DNA of 64,000 bases, taken from Erodium maritimum. Lineage: Eukaryota; Streptophyta; Magnoliopsida; Geraniales; Geraniaceae. Below are positions 32,721 through 44,667 of the stretch, one piece after another (the stretch's first letter is position 1; the number at the start of each line of letters is the position of its first letter). Made by a program: the position numbers and the translations under genes. Below the pieces are notes generated by a model, which searched no databases, was not told the DNA's origin, and was given only the letters and a program-made list of their open reading frames with translations. The DNA lies in contig OY997596.1 in NCBI GenBank assembly GCA_963921825.1, positions 60,958,754 through 61,022,753 of the forward strand, given 5' to 3'.

Positions 32721-35700
32721 ATGGTGGTCTGCAAATGCCGCAAGGTATCCATTTCCACGCCACAATTCGTTTGCTACGGAACGGTTTTTCTTATTTTTTT
32801 TACTCGTGATCAGTTCAATTTATTGTATGATTCATTGTCCGGAGATTAGATCTGATCGGAATCAGAATCAGAATCTAGAGCAATCTGTTTCTGTGGATTT
32901 TGGAATTGGGTTTTGTTGGTTTTGAGTTCGTTGATGATTTATCCGAAATGGGTGTTGAATAGATTTCAGTTTGCAATTATGTAGCTCAGTGTTGAGTGAA
33001 TTGGTTGTGTTGATTTGCGGGTATGGGGTGGTTTCAGCTGGTTTTGTTGCTCATTGTCCATAACTAGCCATTTTAGCTTGGTGGGTATGTTTGTTTCAGT
33101 AATTGAAGCTTGTAGGTTAATGGAATTCATTATGTAGCTCTATGTTGAGTGAATTGGTTGTGTTGATTTGCGGGTATGGGGTGGTTTCAGCTGGTTTTGT
33201 TGCTCATCGTCCATAGCTAGGCATTTTGGCTTGGTGGGTATATTTGTTTCATTAATTGAAGCTTGAAGGGTAATGGAGTTCATTATGCAGCTCTATGATG
33301 AGTGAAATGGTTGTGCTGATTTGTCGCTATGGGGTGGTTTCAGCTGGTTTTGTTGCTCATTGTCCATAATTAGGCATTTTTGCTTGGTGGGTATATTTGT
33401 TTCATTAATTGAAGCTTGAAGGCTAATGGAGTTTATTATGTGTCTTGACATTTCAGGCTACAAAGTTGTATTGCTTTGTGCACAAGGTTCCAGTTTGTGG
33501 AGAATGTATCTGCTTTCCTGAGCATCAGATATGTGTGGTGAGTTCATTAAGTATGTTGTTTATTTGGTTATCTCATTGTAATGTTCTGTCTTGCATGCTT
33601 GCTTTTGTGCTGGAACTTATTGGTTTGGCTGTAACCTGTTTATGACGGGGTATTTTCATTCTTAGATTTATTGAGTAAAGAACTGGTTTGACATCTGATG
33701 AATGTTTGTTGTATTCTTGTATATGATGTGCTTCCGTGGCATTGCATTGTGACTAAACAATCTCTTATGAGGACTTAGTAATATTCTTTTTTGGGCTTAT
33801 TTTCTTTTACACTGCCATTGTCTTGTAGATACGTACTTATTCCGAATGGGTAATAGATGGGGAGTATGATTGGCCTCCAAAATGCTGTCAGTGTCAAGAT
33901 GTGCTCGAGGAGGGAAACAATTCTCCAACTACTCGACTGGGTTGCTTGCGTATGTCATTTTAGATGTATTTTTGCTGCCTATATTGTATAGGAAATTTCA
34001 TATCTGAAAGAAGTCCCTTGAAAGTAACACTTTGAGTTTCTTTAGATGTCATACACACTAATTGCTTGGCCTCGCACGTCAAAAGTTTCCCACCACACAC
34101 TGCTCCTGCTGGATATGTGTGTCCTTTATGTTCAACTTCGGTAAGAATAAATCTTAGAAGTTATACGTTCTTTATCATGTTTCATTGATTCGATGTGTAT
34201 CCCATTTATTGATACAAATGGTTCTAGGGTGTATCACAAATATCATTGTATAATGACAATTTTAGAGTTCTGTTCGTTATAAACAGTGATTGGTCCTTAC
34301 AGTTCAAGAACTCAAAAACCTAAGTATCCCCATATTTTAACAATGACAGCATTAGCTTGAAAAGGCAGTAGAGATTTGGATATGATCATAGTAAGTCTTG
34401 CCTCATGAAATCTAGCAGGATAGCCTCGAGAACTCATCTCATTTAGCTTGAGTTTCGTTTAAAATTTACAAGACTTGTTTCTTACTCCTCCAAACTCGGG
34501 TTAGATACGTTCGTTTAAATTATTTGAAGGCTTGGTTGCCAGACTTCATTGTACAATAATATTTGCACAACTATTTTCTGATAGTGTCAATTTGAACGTT
34601 TCCTGTAAATAATTATTATATCACATGATTCATTTCGTTAAGGTGCTTTGCTGATACAGATATGGCCTCCTAAGATCATTAAAGATTCTGGATCCCGTCT
34701 TCATTCAAAACTGAAGGAAGCTATTATGCAGGTGACTTTCTCACATGGTTCAATTAAATCGTTTCCATAGGACTGCAGAACGCAGATACCAAATACAATT
34801 GCAAGATACATATCTAGTGCCAAAAACTGCTATAGAAGTCTATTTTTTTTGTTGCAGCTTTTGGTCTTTAATTCATACTGCTTGTAACCATGTAGCTTAT
34901 TATTGTAGTTGTTATGGATGAATACATAAACTATAAGATGAACATGCAAGTACTTATAGAGGATAGAATTTGGTCAGGAAGCAAATTATATTATTTTTTA
35001 TTAATATTCTATGATGTAAGAGATGTTCCTGCTTCATCCAACTTAAAGCCGTTATCTAGAGATGTTTTAGTTTGATACATGCATTGACAATGATATGTAA
35101 CTGAATGACATAATGTAATTGAAAATGAGGGATTTTTAGTGACAGGGTGACAAGTAAATATGAAATCTGTAGACTAGGTGGCTTGTATAACATTTTTCCT
35201 ATGCATAAGCTACCTTAATCCACTTTGAACCATCAATGGACCATTATTAGTAGCATCAAAATTTGATGCATAGTAATATAAATTGTTTCTTTTTACCCTT
35301 GTAGTAAATAGAAGGATCCTCCTATTAAGACGTAGGAGCATTTTGTTTTGCATCTCCTCATTTAACCAAATAAGATTATGGTCACTTGTCTAACTAACCT
35401 TTTGCAGACCGGTATGGAGAAGAACTTGTTTGGAAACCACCCAGTATCACTGCCAACAACCAACACCCATGGCCCTCCTCCCGCATTTGCCTCGGACCCA
35501 CTTGTCAATGCTTCAAACGGATCGGTCACTGAAGATGGAACAAATGTGGCAGTTCCACCTAAATTATCAGTGACAGACATTGTTGAGATTGAGGGCCCTA
35601 GTTCAGCAACGAATTTCAAAAGTAGTCATAGTCCTACTATTGTAAGGGATTTTCTTCTAATATAAAACGTTCAATTTACTGTGTTCTCTAGTTTCTTGTA

Positions 35701-36824
35701 CTTTTGAAAATAATGTTGAAGTAGTTTCTTATTTTTCTGATGATCATTGTTTTTTGAAATGTAAACCCAGCCTGGTGCTACAACACGTAAGGGTGCATAC
35801 CCTGTTGACAGGCAAAATTCTGAAACTTCTTATTATGCAGATGATGAGGATGGGAATCAGAAAAAGTACAGTCGAAGAGGTAAGGAACTGGGGTCTTTCT
35901 AAGTGCTTGCTCTATCTGTTGTTCTTTGTCTGTGCTGATGATAATGAATTCTTATTGAATCATATTGCTTGAACATACTCGTTGCAGGTCCTTTCCGCCA
36001 TAAATTTCTCAGAGCATTGCTTCCTTTCTGGTCAAGTGCTTTACCTATCCTACCAGTGACTGCACCTCCACGTAATGGGGAAGATGTCCCTGAAGGTCGC
36101 AAGCGGCATCAAAGATCATCAAGGATGGATCCAAGAAAAATACTTCTTGTTATAGCCATCATGTAATGATCACTTCTTCTTATCACACCATGTCACTTGC
36201 TAAACTTAAGTTTGAAAACTTTTGACATTAGAAAGCTTTAACTGGAAAGTTCCAACCTTAAAGTTTGGAAAGTTTGAATTAAAGTTTGGAGTGAAAACTT
36301 AAAATCATTTGTGTCCATTGGATTACAATTTTTTAACGGATGAGATGCTTCCAAATAATTGGGAAACATCTCATCCGTTAAAAAATTGCAATCCAATGAG
36401 TTTGGAAACTTGACTTAACATTGGAAAGTTCATACCTTAGGTTTGGAAAGTTCTCAGCCGTTAAAATTGTAATCCAACGCCTATGGTTAGTTTCCAGTTA
36501 ATCATATTAACTTCCCAACATTCAGTTGAACATTTCCCCTTTTTTGCTACATATAGAGATTGAAAAAAAGGAAACTGGACAATAATACCCCAAATCTTGT
36601 TCTGTTGACTTTGACCCTTAATGAAGGATTGTAATTTTTTTTTATGGGTTGATGCTAATACAGAGGCTGTGTTAACCCTCAAATATAGAGAGCTAATCAA
36701 ATTGCCCTAACACGATATTTTTGTGCTCATGTTCAGGGCATGCATGGCAACTATGGGTATTCTGTACTACAGACTTGCGCAACGGGGTCTTGGGGGAGAA
36801 CTGATGGGAAATGAGCAGCAATGA
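32721..36824 (+). CDS. ZFPL1: ZFPL1-like Golgi zinc-finger membrane protein
   Basis: Nine exons: 32721-32744, 33457-33537, 33829-33949, 34046-34140, 34660-34731, 35408-35641, 35771-35879, 35988-36162 and 36737-36824, about 332 residues. The N-terminus (MVVCKCRKATKLYCFVHKVP, VCGECICFPEHQIC) is the B-box-like finger. A RING-like second finger follows (CCQCQDVL, TRLGCLHVIHTNCL, APAGYVCPLCSTSIWPP). A variable linker with ETSYYADDEDG, a basic patch and a C-terminal membrane anchor (KILLVIAIMACMATMGILYY, about residues 297-317) complete it. ZFPL1 is an integral cis-Golgi protein that interacts with GM130 in animals; a Golgi role here is inferred by homology. Intron 1 contains a triplicated repeat. 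Confidence 0.93.
32985..33440. repeat. Three tandem repeats of about 150 bp in ZFPL1 intron 1
   Basis: Units start near 32985, 33135 and 33285 and share TTATGTAGCTC, GAGTGAATTGGTTGTG, GGTATGGGGTGGTTTCAGCT, GTTTTGTTGCTCAT and GGTGGGTAT.TTTGTTTCA.TAATTGAAGCTT. They are 85-95 per cent alike by eye, so the duplication is fairly young. The third unit ends close to the exon 2 acceptor. Confidence 0.85.
36225..36480. repeat. Hairpin element in ZFPL1 intron 8
   Basis: ATTGGATTACAATTTTTTAA followed by CGGATGAGATG is mirrored by CATCTCATCCG and TTAAAAAATTGCAATCCAAT, with a 15-20 base loop. Flanking repeats of GGAAAGTT and TTTGGAAAG appear on both sides. Confidence 0.65.
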
Positions 36825-36827
36825 TTC

Positions 36828-37113
36828 TTGGGGTAACTTTACTCATACACCTTCAATGGCCTTTGTTTCTCAAATACACACTTTAAATGTGAGGAGTTAT
36901 CGGAAACACACTCTCACCTCTCCTTTATCATCAAAAACACCCGGATTTGGATCATTTTGTACCAAAATACCTCTGATAAATGCGAAAAGGGGACAGTGTG
37001 TTCCTCATTAAACCATCACATTTTCTGTGTAAATCCGTTTTTTTTATATTAATAACGAGAGGTGACAGTGTTTCACTGATAACCCCTCAAAGTGGATATG
37101 TAAATAACGTTTT
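36828..37113. mobile_element. MITE, family M1 copy 4, at the ZFPL1 3' end
   Basis: It starts four bases after the ZFPL1 stop codon (GGGGTAACTTTAC) and ends GTAAATAACGTTTTCCC. Shared M1 words are AAAAACACCCGGATTTGG, GGGGACAGTGTGTTCCT and GAGGTGACAGTGTTTCACTGA. It probably supplies much of the proximal 3'UTR. Confidence 0.7.
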
Positions 37114-38356
37114 CCCATGATTCTATATGCATCTGCTCATGATGAATTTCAGGTGACGCTTCTCTATTTCGTCAAATGCCAATGATTTGGTTATCAGTCC
37201 TGCTGCTTCCATATGAGGACTTACTGCTGGTTCCTCAAAACGGCGTATAAGTGGACGATAAAGAAATTTCATTTCAGCGCCAATGGGAGTAAGATCTTAC
37301 ATAACCTTTCACGGTGGTCGTCTTCCCCGTCATTGTTGTTTTTCTGCAAGTGTTTTGAGTTGGAGAATCGGGTTTTAGGCAGTGTTTTTATGTTCTGTAA
37401 TTAGCTATTTGGTTACTACTAAACTTGCAAACAGGTATAAGTTCAGCATATCATTCTTCATATTGTCTTTGTCATGATCCAGACTTGAGGTTGATATATA
37501 TTTGGTGATTCTTGGATTATTTTTCTGTGTTATACTTGGCCATGTTGTTATATTTGCCTTGATGAAATGTTGGGTTGCTGAAGTAGCAGGTTTGTTGATT
37601 TGATCTAAGGTTCCTTCTCACTTCACTTAACAAATTGTGTGAAGTATAAATAAGAGAAGCACAACCAAAGTGTGCTAGTCCTCTTGGGGAAGAAGAATTG
37701 TGCAGCTAACATCATCAACCTCAGCGAGTTCGTACCCCTCATTCCGGGCATATCATGGTGATTGTCGAGTTGACGTTGGACAAACGTCAACCCATTACTG
37801 ATTATGACATGCCGGAATGTCGGGGGATGATCTTGCTGAAGCCGGTTGAGGCATCGGATCTCATCTGGTCATTCCTATCTCGGTGAGGGGCACTAATATA
37901 TGTTTGACATAAAGAAACAAACATGATTTTTCGTCTACTGTTGTCGTTGATTCTGCCAAAGAATGACGAAAAAGTGATGTTTTCGCTTGACTCCCTCTCG
38001 ATTATCGACAAATCTGTCGACGATGTTTCGACAAAGCAAGCTCTCTCTCCTTTTTTTTCTTCTTTTTCTTTCCTCTCAACCGTTCTTTTTCGGGCACATG
38101 TAAATTTTGGTCAGAATCGACCTCCAAAATGTCCTCTAGTTGAATAGACTAGGTTTGTTAGCCAAATCGATCCTCCACAATAAATGCTCTGAGTATTCAT
38201 TTTGTACTTTATCTCGAATATTATGATTATAATTTAAAATAATAAAAACTTTTACTCGGTATTTGTTCCTAGGTTTTTATAAAAATATAATTAAATTTGT
38301 AACTATAGCTTTATAATTTATAGACAAATTAGTTTTAGGGAACTAAGAGCACAACA
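37114..38356. other. Spacer between ZFPL1 and tRNA-Gly
   Basis: The first 300-400 bases may be the rest of the ZFPL1 3'UTR. A less AT-rich block at 37680-38140 has short open frames without recognisable domains. No gene is called. Confidence 0.4.
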
Positions 38357-38427
38357 GCGCATCTGGTGTAGTGGTATCATAGTACCCTCCCACGGTACTG
38401 ACCAGGGTTCGATTCCCTGGATGCGCA
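38357..38427 (+). tRNA. tRNA-Gly (anticodon CCC)
   Basis: The cloverleaf is complete. Acceptor arms GCGCATC (38357-38363) and GATGCGC (38420-38426) pair fully, with discriminator A. A-box TGGTGTAGTGG, anticodon loop CTCCCAC, and T arm CCAGGGTTCGATTCCCTGG. There is no intron and no encoded CCA, as normal for nuclear tRNA genes. A T-rich stretch follows as pol III terminator. Confidence 0.96.
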
Positions 38428-39334
38428 AGATATTTAGATTTTAAAATTTTACCTTCTTAAATTATATAGGAACACTTGTCTTTTTGGTGTAATTTGTATT
38501 GAAATGATTATTTTATCTCTATAATTTATATTTTAAAATTAATGAGTAAAAAATAAAAATAAAAACTACATTTTCATACCGATAATAAAATTTTAGTTTT
38601 AAAATAAAATTATATTACTTTAAAGAACATAGATTTCAATTATATGATTATTATTTTGAAACAAATTTGTGCAGAATGCAACCAAAACACAAATTCAAAA
38701 TCTTTTTTTTTTACAATTATCTCAATTTTTATGAGATGCCAAATTCAAAGATGATTAAATGATTCAAGCCCCAAATTTTATCTGACCAAATTTATATTGA
38801 TTCATCCGCTGCAATTCATATTTAGAGATGGATATTTATGTTTTTTGTTCTTAATTTTTTTTATAAGTATAATGTCTAAAAGTCATTATTTAAGATTTAT
38901 AGCAACAAAAAGACAAGCCCCAAATGTTATAAGAATAAGTGTCATTCCGACATGTGGGTAAACATCGTTTTTTCATTTCCAGATTATATGCGACCTTTAT
39001 TTTTAAGTTTTGTCAATAATTTTATTTAATTTACAAAAATGACGAATTTGTTAGAGATAATGTGATATTTTCAAATAAAAATGCATGGTATTTTTTTAAA
39101 ATTTACAAAAAAAAGTCACCGACATGACTTGAAAACAATTTCATCGACCAAAAATGAAGGTTTTCCATTGTTATTTAGACTATGTTTGGTTTAGAAATAG
39201 AAAAGCTTTACAAAATCAAGACATAAACCTCACTCATTGTTAATCCTAACTGAACATAAAGACAGAGAACAACACATAAACACTTAAGCATTTATAAGAA
39301 CAAAACTTCGATCGGTCGCCTGATGAAATCCCCG
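38428..39334. other. AT-rich spacer with decayed M2 MITE
   Basis: About 38465-38725 keeps M2 marks (CTTGTCTTTTTGGTGTAATT at the left, ATGCAACCAAAACACAAATTC and ACAATTATCTC at the right). Nothing else is recognised. Confidence 0.45.
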
Positions 39335-41594
39335 TCAAGCTCGGATCACCTGCAGGAGAGAAGACACAGATTAAAAAAACTCGCATGACAGATAACAATT
39401 CTACATGAGTTCACGAAAACTCGAGAAGCAGAGAAAAAAATATATCGATATATTACCATCTTTGGGGCTATTCTCCCCTTGAGGGATTTCTCAGCAGCTA
39501 CCGCAAAGGCTTGTGCTGCCTCCGCTTCGGCTTCCGCCTCCTCGGCTTCCCTGGCGGCCTGCTCGGCCTCAGCTATGGCAGCTTCTGCCTCCGCGACCGC
39601 CTGTGCAGCGGCTGCGGCAACCTCGGCCGCGGTCATGGCACGCATCTTCGCCAGCTCCTGATCGACTTGAGCCCTGGTCGGAAGATTGGCGTCGTCGAAA
39701 TCGAGTTTCGGAGGAGCACGGGTTGACGCGATAGGGTTTGTTCCCTCATAAGTGACAGGTGCGGTGAGGTTCTTTCTTTTGTCGTGGGATGTCGGAGGAG
39801 GAATCCTATACTTCCGCTTCACCTGCAAGAGGAAGAAGAACAAACCTGTAATTAATCGAACTAATCAAATTATTTAGATTCAATTATGTTAATAAAGTTT
39901 GTTGATCTATTATTTTGATTAGGTTACAAAAATAACTAATAGCTTATCACATAAGAGGAAGAAAATTCAAGGGATCCAAACATTTCCTGTTTTTTTTACT
40001 TTTAAAATATAAATTCTAAAGGTTAAAATCGTCATTTTGAAATAAATTGATACAAATTTGCAACTAATCAAATCTAAGAGTATCAAATTAAGAATGCATC
40101 AAAGAGAAAACCATACTTAATCCAGACAGATTTGGCCTCAATTTGCAACCAATTGATTCAAAAGCACCTTAAACGATTGAAATTAAATTACCTTAACAAG
40201 TTTTCCATTTGCTGTCAAGAACTTCAACTTTCCAGACAATACCCTCTTGAAGTCCGGAGGAGCCCAATATTGGTCCTACAAAAACAAAAGAATCAGGATC
40301 AGATTATAATAGTTTCCACTCAAATGTTGTTATTAATAATTTAAAATAGTCGATATAATGTAACCTAATACCGTTTATTCGATATGGGCTTACCTCTATA
40401 TATGCAGCGATATTAGTCTTATTTGAACCACCAGGCTCCTTCAAGTTGTTTACAGCCTCCATAATGAGGTTATCCAATCTAGAGTAAAATAAATAAAAGA
40501 AATGATTTTTTTAATTATTTTTCAATTTAAACTTTAAGGATAAAATCGTCATTTTGATACAAAGTGCAACAAAAATACAAGTTCAAGGCACCTTTTTGTC
40601 ATTACCAAAGAAGAGGGCTACAAATTACTAAAAAATGAATACCTCAGGGTCCTTTTTTTGTAATTATCCCGAATCCATATGTTAATATTTTTATATCGGC
40701 AGCTCCTAAACCAACTGAATGAACCGATATTCGAACTTGATCTTTACTACTTGGCTCAACTTAAATCAGTTATATATGTTAATATCGACAGAGCCCAATT
40801 CAAAGATAAGACGGCTAATCTGACCTCACAATAGATCGTTTTGGAGCAGAAGTTTGTACTGTGCTACTGGGAACTGCAAGAGGCTTGGCATCCACGATGT
40901 CCTCATCACTCTGATTGACAACAGTGATAGGTGATGGGTTCTCCTCTTGTTTAGGGGCTTGGTGTATCCTCTTAAGGGCTAGTCTAGCCTTCTCACGGGA
41001 GCCCCATCCATTGGCCATCACACTCATGTTCCTCCACTTATCCTAAAACTCAAACATCAACCAAAATTACAATGTATTTAGCATAGAATTAAGGGATAAC
41101 CCCACTCAGCTACCCTTAAGTGTGCACAATTTTCCACTAATTACCCCCAAGTTAAAAGAGCTTTTGACAAGTTCCGAGATTTTTAGTCTCAATTTACCTA
41201 AATTCTGTCAACTTTTGGGTTCTAAGTGATGATAATGTCCTCATTTTTTTCTTTATCCATAAGGTTATTTTTGTCATTCCATGCCCATAAAGTTGACGGG
41301 ATTGGGGTAAATTAGGACTAATAAAACTTAGGGGGGTTGTCAAAAGATTTGTAACCTCAGAGGTAGTTGAGTGAGATTTTCCCAAAATTCAAACTCTCTT
41401 GACGTGAAAACGTAGTTGATCTAACAAAGTTAGGATAAGTGTACCTTAAGATCTACATTTGAACGGAGAAACAAGACATTGCTAAACTCAGGGTCTTTGA
41501 GTATTGTTCGCCATTTTCCAGCCCCATGCTTAACTACACCAGCTTTCAGAGCAGCCTCTTCTTCGGCTGTCCATTTTTGTTTTGGAGCGCCCAT
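39335..41594 (-). CDS. TRB: Telomere repeat-binding factor, single-Myb-histone (TRB) type
   Basis: Six minus-strand exons: 41594-41445, 41042-40825, 40478-40394, 40275-40192, 39822-39457 and 39349-39335, about 305 residues. The order is the TRB signature: an N-terminal Myb domain ([20 protein letters not shown], telobox VDLKDKWRN across the first intron, residues 1-65), a linker-histone H1/H5 globular domain (residues ~123-190: [39 protein letters not shown]) and an Ala/Glu-rich C-terminal coiled coil (~231-295). TRB proteins bind telomeric and telo-box DNA and recruit chromatin complexes. The last coding exon adds only VIRA. ATG 41594 gives the canonical MGAPKQKW start. Confidence 0.95.
40502..40672. 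mobile_element. Partial M2 MITE in TRB intron 2
   Basis: Only the right half is present: AAAATCGTCATTTTGATACA, AAAGTGCAACAAAAATACAA, GAATACCTCAGGGTCC and TTTGTAATTATCCC. A shorter M2-like fragment is at about 40020-40080 in intron 4. Confidence 0.55.
41094..41385. mobile_element. MITE, family M3 copy, in TRB intron 1
   Basis: GGGATAACCCCACTCAGCTA with CCCTTAAGTGTGCAC at the left is mirrored by GAGGTAGTTGAGTGAGATTT at the right, and AAATTCTGTCAACTTTTGGG by AAAGTTGACGGGATTGGGGT. Same family as 22660-22998. Confidence 0.7.
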
Positions 41595-41754
41595 CAAGAG
41601 AAGCGCCAAGACACTCCTCAATACTTCTGATCTGCAAAACCATGAGCATGTATCAGTATATGAAACCACACATACAAAACCCAAAACAACGATACATATC
41701 AAAATGTTGCTTCATGACTGGTACATGTCAAAACATATCAACATAAATGAATGG

Positions 41755-42018
41755 GATAATTGCAAAAAAGTACCCTGAGTAATTCACTTTTTGCAACTTC
41801 TATCCCTCTTCTTTGATAATTGGAAAAAAAATGTCCTGCACTTGTCTTTTTGTTGCAATTTGTATAAGTTTATTTCAAAGTGACAATTTAACACTTGGAA
41901 ATTTAAATGTTTTAAACAATAATTAAAAAATCCAAATTTTATGTCCCTGAAATTTATCGTGTTTTGTACGGTACAAAGAAAGAGGAGGAAAATTTAGAAA
42001 TTTTTTACTTATTTTTTT
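41755..42018. mobile_element. M2 MITE cut by the assembly gap
   Basis: GGGATAATTGCAAAAAAGTA with CCCTGAGTAATTCAC, then CTTGTCTTTTTGTTGCAATT, is a good M2 left half. The right half would fall into the N run. Confidence 0.6.
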
Positions 42019-42218
42019 NNNNNNNNNNNNNNNNNNNNNNNNNNNNNNNNNNNNNNNNNNNNNNNNNNNNNNNNNNNNNNNNNNNNNNNNNNNNNNNNNN
42101 NNNNNNNNNNNNNNNNNNNNNNNNNNNNNNNNNNNNNNNNNNNNNNNNNNNNNNNNNNNNNNNNNNNNNNNNNNNNNNNNNNNNNNNNNNNNNNNNNNNN
42201 NNNNNNNNNNNNNNNNNN
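42019..42218. other. Assembly gap, 200 N
   Basis: Exactly 200 undetermined bases, a conventional placeholder length, so the true distance is unknown. It lies between an M2 MITE and a TRIM, both dispersed repeats, which probably caused the gap. Confidence 0.98.
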
Positions 42219-42255
42219 TTGAATCCTGATTTTGAGAGCACGGAGACACAAATTA

Positions 42256-42521
42256 TGTTAAAACTCAATCCAACTCAAAAGCTCGAATTAAAGGCTGAAG
42301 GCATCAAGACGTATATCAAGGGGTCAATTTACATCTGCATATGGTCCGGAGACCACATGGTGGAGGTGGCAAACAGACCGTCGGCCGAACCACTCTGATA
42401 CCATGTTAAAGCTCAATCCAACCCTAAAAGCTCGAACTTATGGGTAGAGGCATCAATTCAAGACGTATATCAAGGGGTCAATTTATCCTCACATTTTCGA
42501 TGTGAGACTCACACTTCAACA
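42256..42521 (-). mobile_element. TRIM (miniature LTR retrotransposon), partly deleted
   Basis: On the minus strand a 118-bp LTR (42521-42404) begins TGTTGAAGTGTGAGTCTCAC and ends TTTAACA. It is followed at once by TGGTATCAGAGTGG, the initiator-tRNA-Met primer-binding site. About 70 bases of internal sequence lead to a second, 5'-truncated LTR (42332-42256) sharing ATTGACCCCTTGATATACGT and the TTGGATTGAG..TTTTAACA end. No coding capacity, as usual for TRIMs. No clear target duplication. Confidence 0.8.
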
Positions 42522-42565
42522 GATTCAACCGCATCAGGACTTTTTTTCATTGAGCTGATGTTATG

Positions 42566-43190
42566 ATATATTTTTTTGAGTAATTATGAGATTTTATTTA
42601 TATATCGACAATAATGATATTTTGAAGAGGCTCAGGGATATACCCCCCTTGCCAATTCTAGACAGGAGAAGAACAAGCCGCCCTGGCAAGCCAATGAGCT
42701 GCTTTATTCGCTGTCCGTTTTACAAAATCGAGTTGCACGCACTCGAGTTTAGATAAAAGGGAGTGACAATTGTTCCCAAAGGAGATAACAGACGCCCTCC
42801 TTTCCTGATGATATCCACTATGACCTTGCAATCACTGCGCACGAACGCCCTTTGCCTTGGGTATTGTAGTAGCCACGTTAGTGCGTCCCGAACTGCATAT
42901 GCCTCCACGAGCCCCGGGTTCTGAGATCCGTGAAAGGATGCAGAGCGGGCCCCTGTGATTTGACCCCTGTCATCTCTACATATCCAGCCTGTTCCTACCT
43001 TATCTGCTGCCGCAAATAAAGCCCCATCTGTATTTATGGCCCACGCCCTTTGAGCGGGTCGTTCCCAAGATTCTGGTGCCCCTGTTGTTGACGCCCTGAA
43101 ACTTGCATGTGTTTGATGTTTCCTTGTCTTGGCTTCCTGCCAAACTGCCTGTAGGTGAAAGACCGTTTGAAAGATGTGATGTTATGATAT
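42566..43190 (-). mobile_element. Non-LTR retrotransposon (LINE) 3' end with RNase H-like domain
   Basis: Minus-strand translation from about 43180 gives an RNase H-type domain: RAWAINTDGALFAAADKVG (first Asp), GLVEAYAVRDALTWLLQYP (Glu) and FVRSDCKVIVDIIRKGG (Asp). After about 42750 the frame breaks, then a tail of the type ANKAAHWLARAA and GGYIPEPL appears in another frame, and the sequence ends in a run of A at 42577-42568. This matches the C-terminus of plant L1-like or related elements; most of the element, including reverse transcriptase, is missing. Confidence 0.75.
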
Positions 43191-44667
43191 AATAGATAAC
43201 CACCTCAACTAGAAACTCAAATTAATAATTAAAAAATAATACTTTTTCAGCTTAACTATCTTATTTAATAAAGGGCTTTTTTTATTTGAATATGGACCTC
43301 GAGTTTTTTTTAAGAACCCATGAAACAATAGGGCTCCATGATGGGCCTCTTACAATCGGCCCAACAACTATTTTATATTTACAGTCTGAAATAGATAACA
43401 AATAGCTTACTTTTACCGTGAACACCTCTCCTCCATCTCGGTACTACCCGCACTCGCTCTCTCCTAACTCACTGAGTCACCCTCACTCGCTCCGACCTAG
43501 ACCAACAATGTCGGCGCTTCCGCCGGAGATCATCTCCTCCATCCTCCGCCGGATACCTGTGAATTCTCTCCTCCGCTTCCGGTCCACCTCCAAGCACTTC
43601 TGCTCCACCATCGACGGTCCCGATTTCACCAAGCTCCACCTCCTCAGCTCCGCTCAAACCCGCTCCCACCGGAGCATCATCCTCAACACCGCCCCACTCC
43701 GCTCCGTCGAGCTCCACTCCCTCGGCCGAGCCGTCGAGATCGGACATCCTCTGAAGACCGTACGGTGCAGAACGGAGGTGATTGGCTCCTGCAACGGCTT
43801 GCTCTGCTTGACGAACTCCGACGCCGAGATCGTGATCTGGAACAAGGCCACCGGGAAGCACCACCGCGTGCCCTTCGCCCCCATCGCCTTCCCCGACGAA
43901 ATGGCCGCGAGACTCCGGTATCAGGTCGCGTATGGGTTCGGGTATGATTCCGTTCATGACGACTACAAGCTGGTGAGGATCGTGAGGTTCGGATGCACTT
44001 CGGACAGTGAACTCATGGTTTATTCTCTGAAATCTGATTCGTGGAGGAGGAAATCGGAGGGTTTTGGGTATGATTTCACCAACCCGAGGCCGATTTGTGT
44101 GTTCGCAGATGGAGCATTTCACTGGTTGGTCTCTGATCTTGGGGGTGGGAAGTCCTGTAATGTTACTTCGTGTCGAGGTTTGATTTACGGGTTCGACCTT
44201 GCAGCTGAGGAGGCCCGGGACGTTCCTGTTCCTCCTGCTGTGTTTGATGTCTTGCTTGGGCCCGTGCAGATGAGGATGGGGCTCTGGGAGGGTCATTTGT
44301 GTGTAATTTGTCATTCTACAGGGAAAATGACCAATGTTTATGTGCTGAAGGATGGTTCTTGGGGTCATTCTGCCCCGAGTCACTGGATCTACCTGTTGTG
44401 TTATGCCCGTAGCTCATTCGAGCGAGGGAGATGAAGTTCTGCTGTTGAAGAAAAATAGCAAATTTCTGTGGTATAACCTGAAAAGTGGCAGGGCGAAGAA
44501 TGTTGATGTTTCTGGTTTGGAAAACATGTTCGAGGCGGTAATTTGTGTGGAGAGCCTTGTTAGTCCTTTGCCTCGGGTCAATGGAGTTGGTGAAGCTGTG
44601 TCTGCGGGGAAGGGCAAGAGTGGACCGAGTGGCGGTGGAAAGAAGAAGAAGAAGAGGTAATTATGTC

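Noticed and set aside
41923..42398. Open frames running through the N run
   Set aside because: They exist only because undetermined bases are read as open codons.
43469..44383. A 304-codon minus-strand open frame across F-box copy 1
   Set aside because: Antisense shadow of a GC-rich exon; the paralogous locus does not preserve it as one frame, while the sense F-box protein is conserved.
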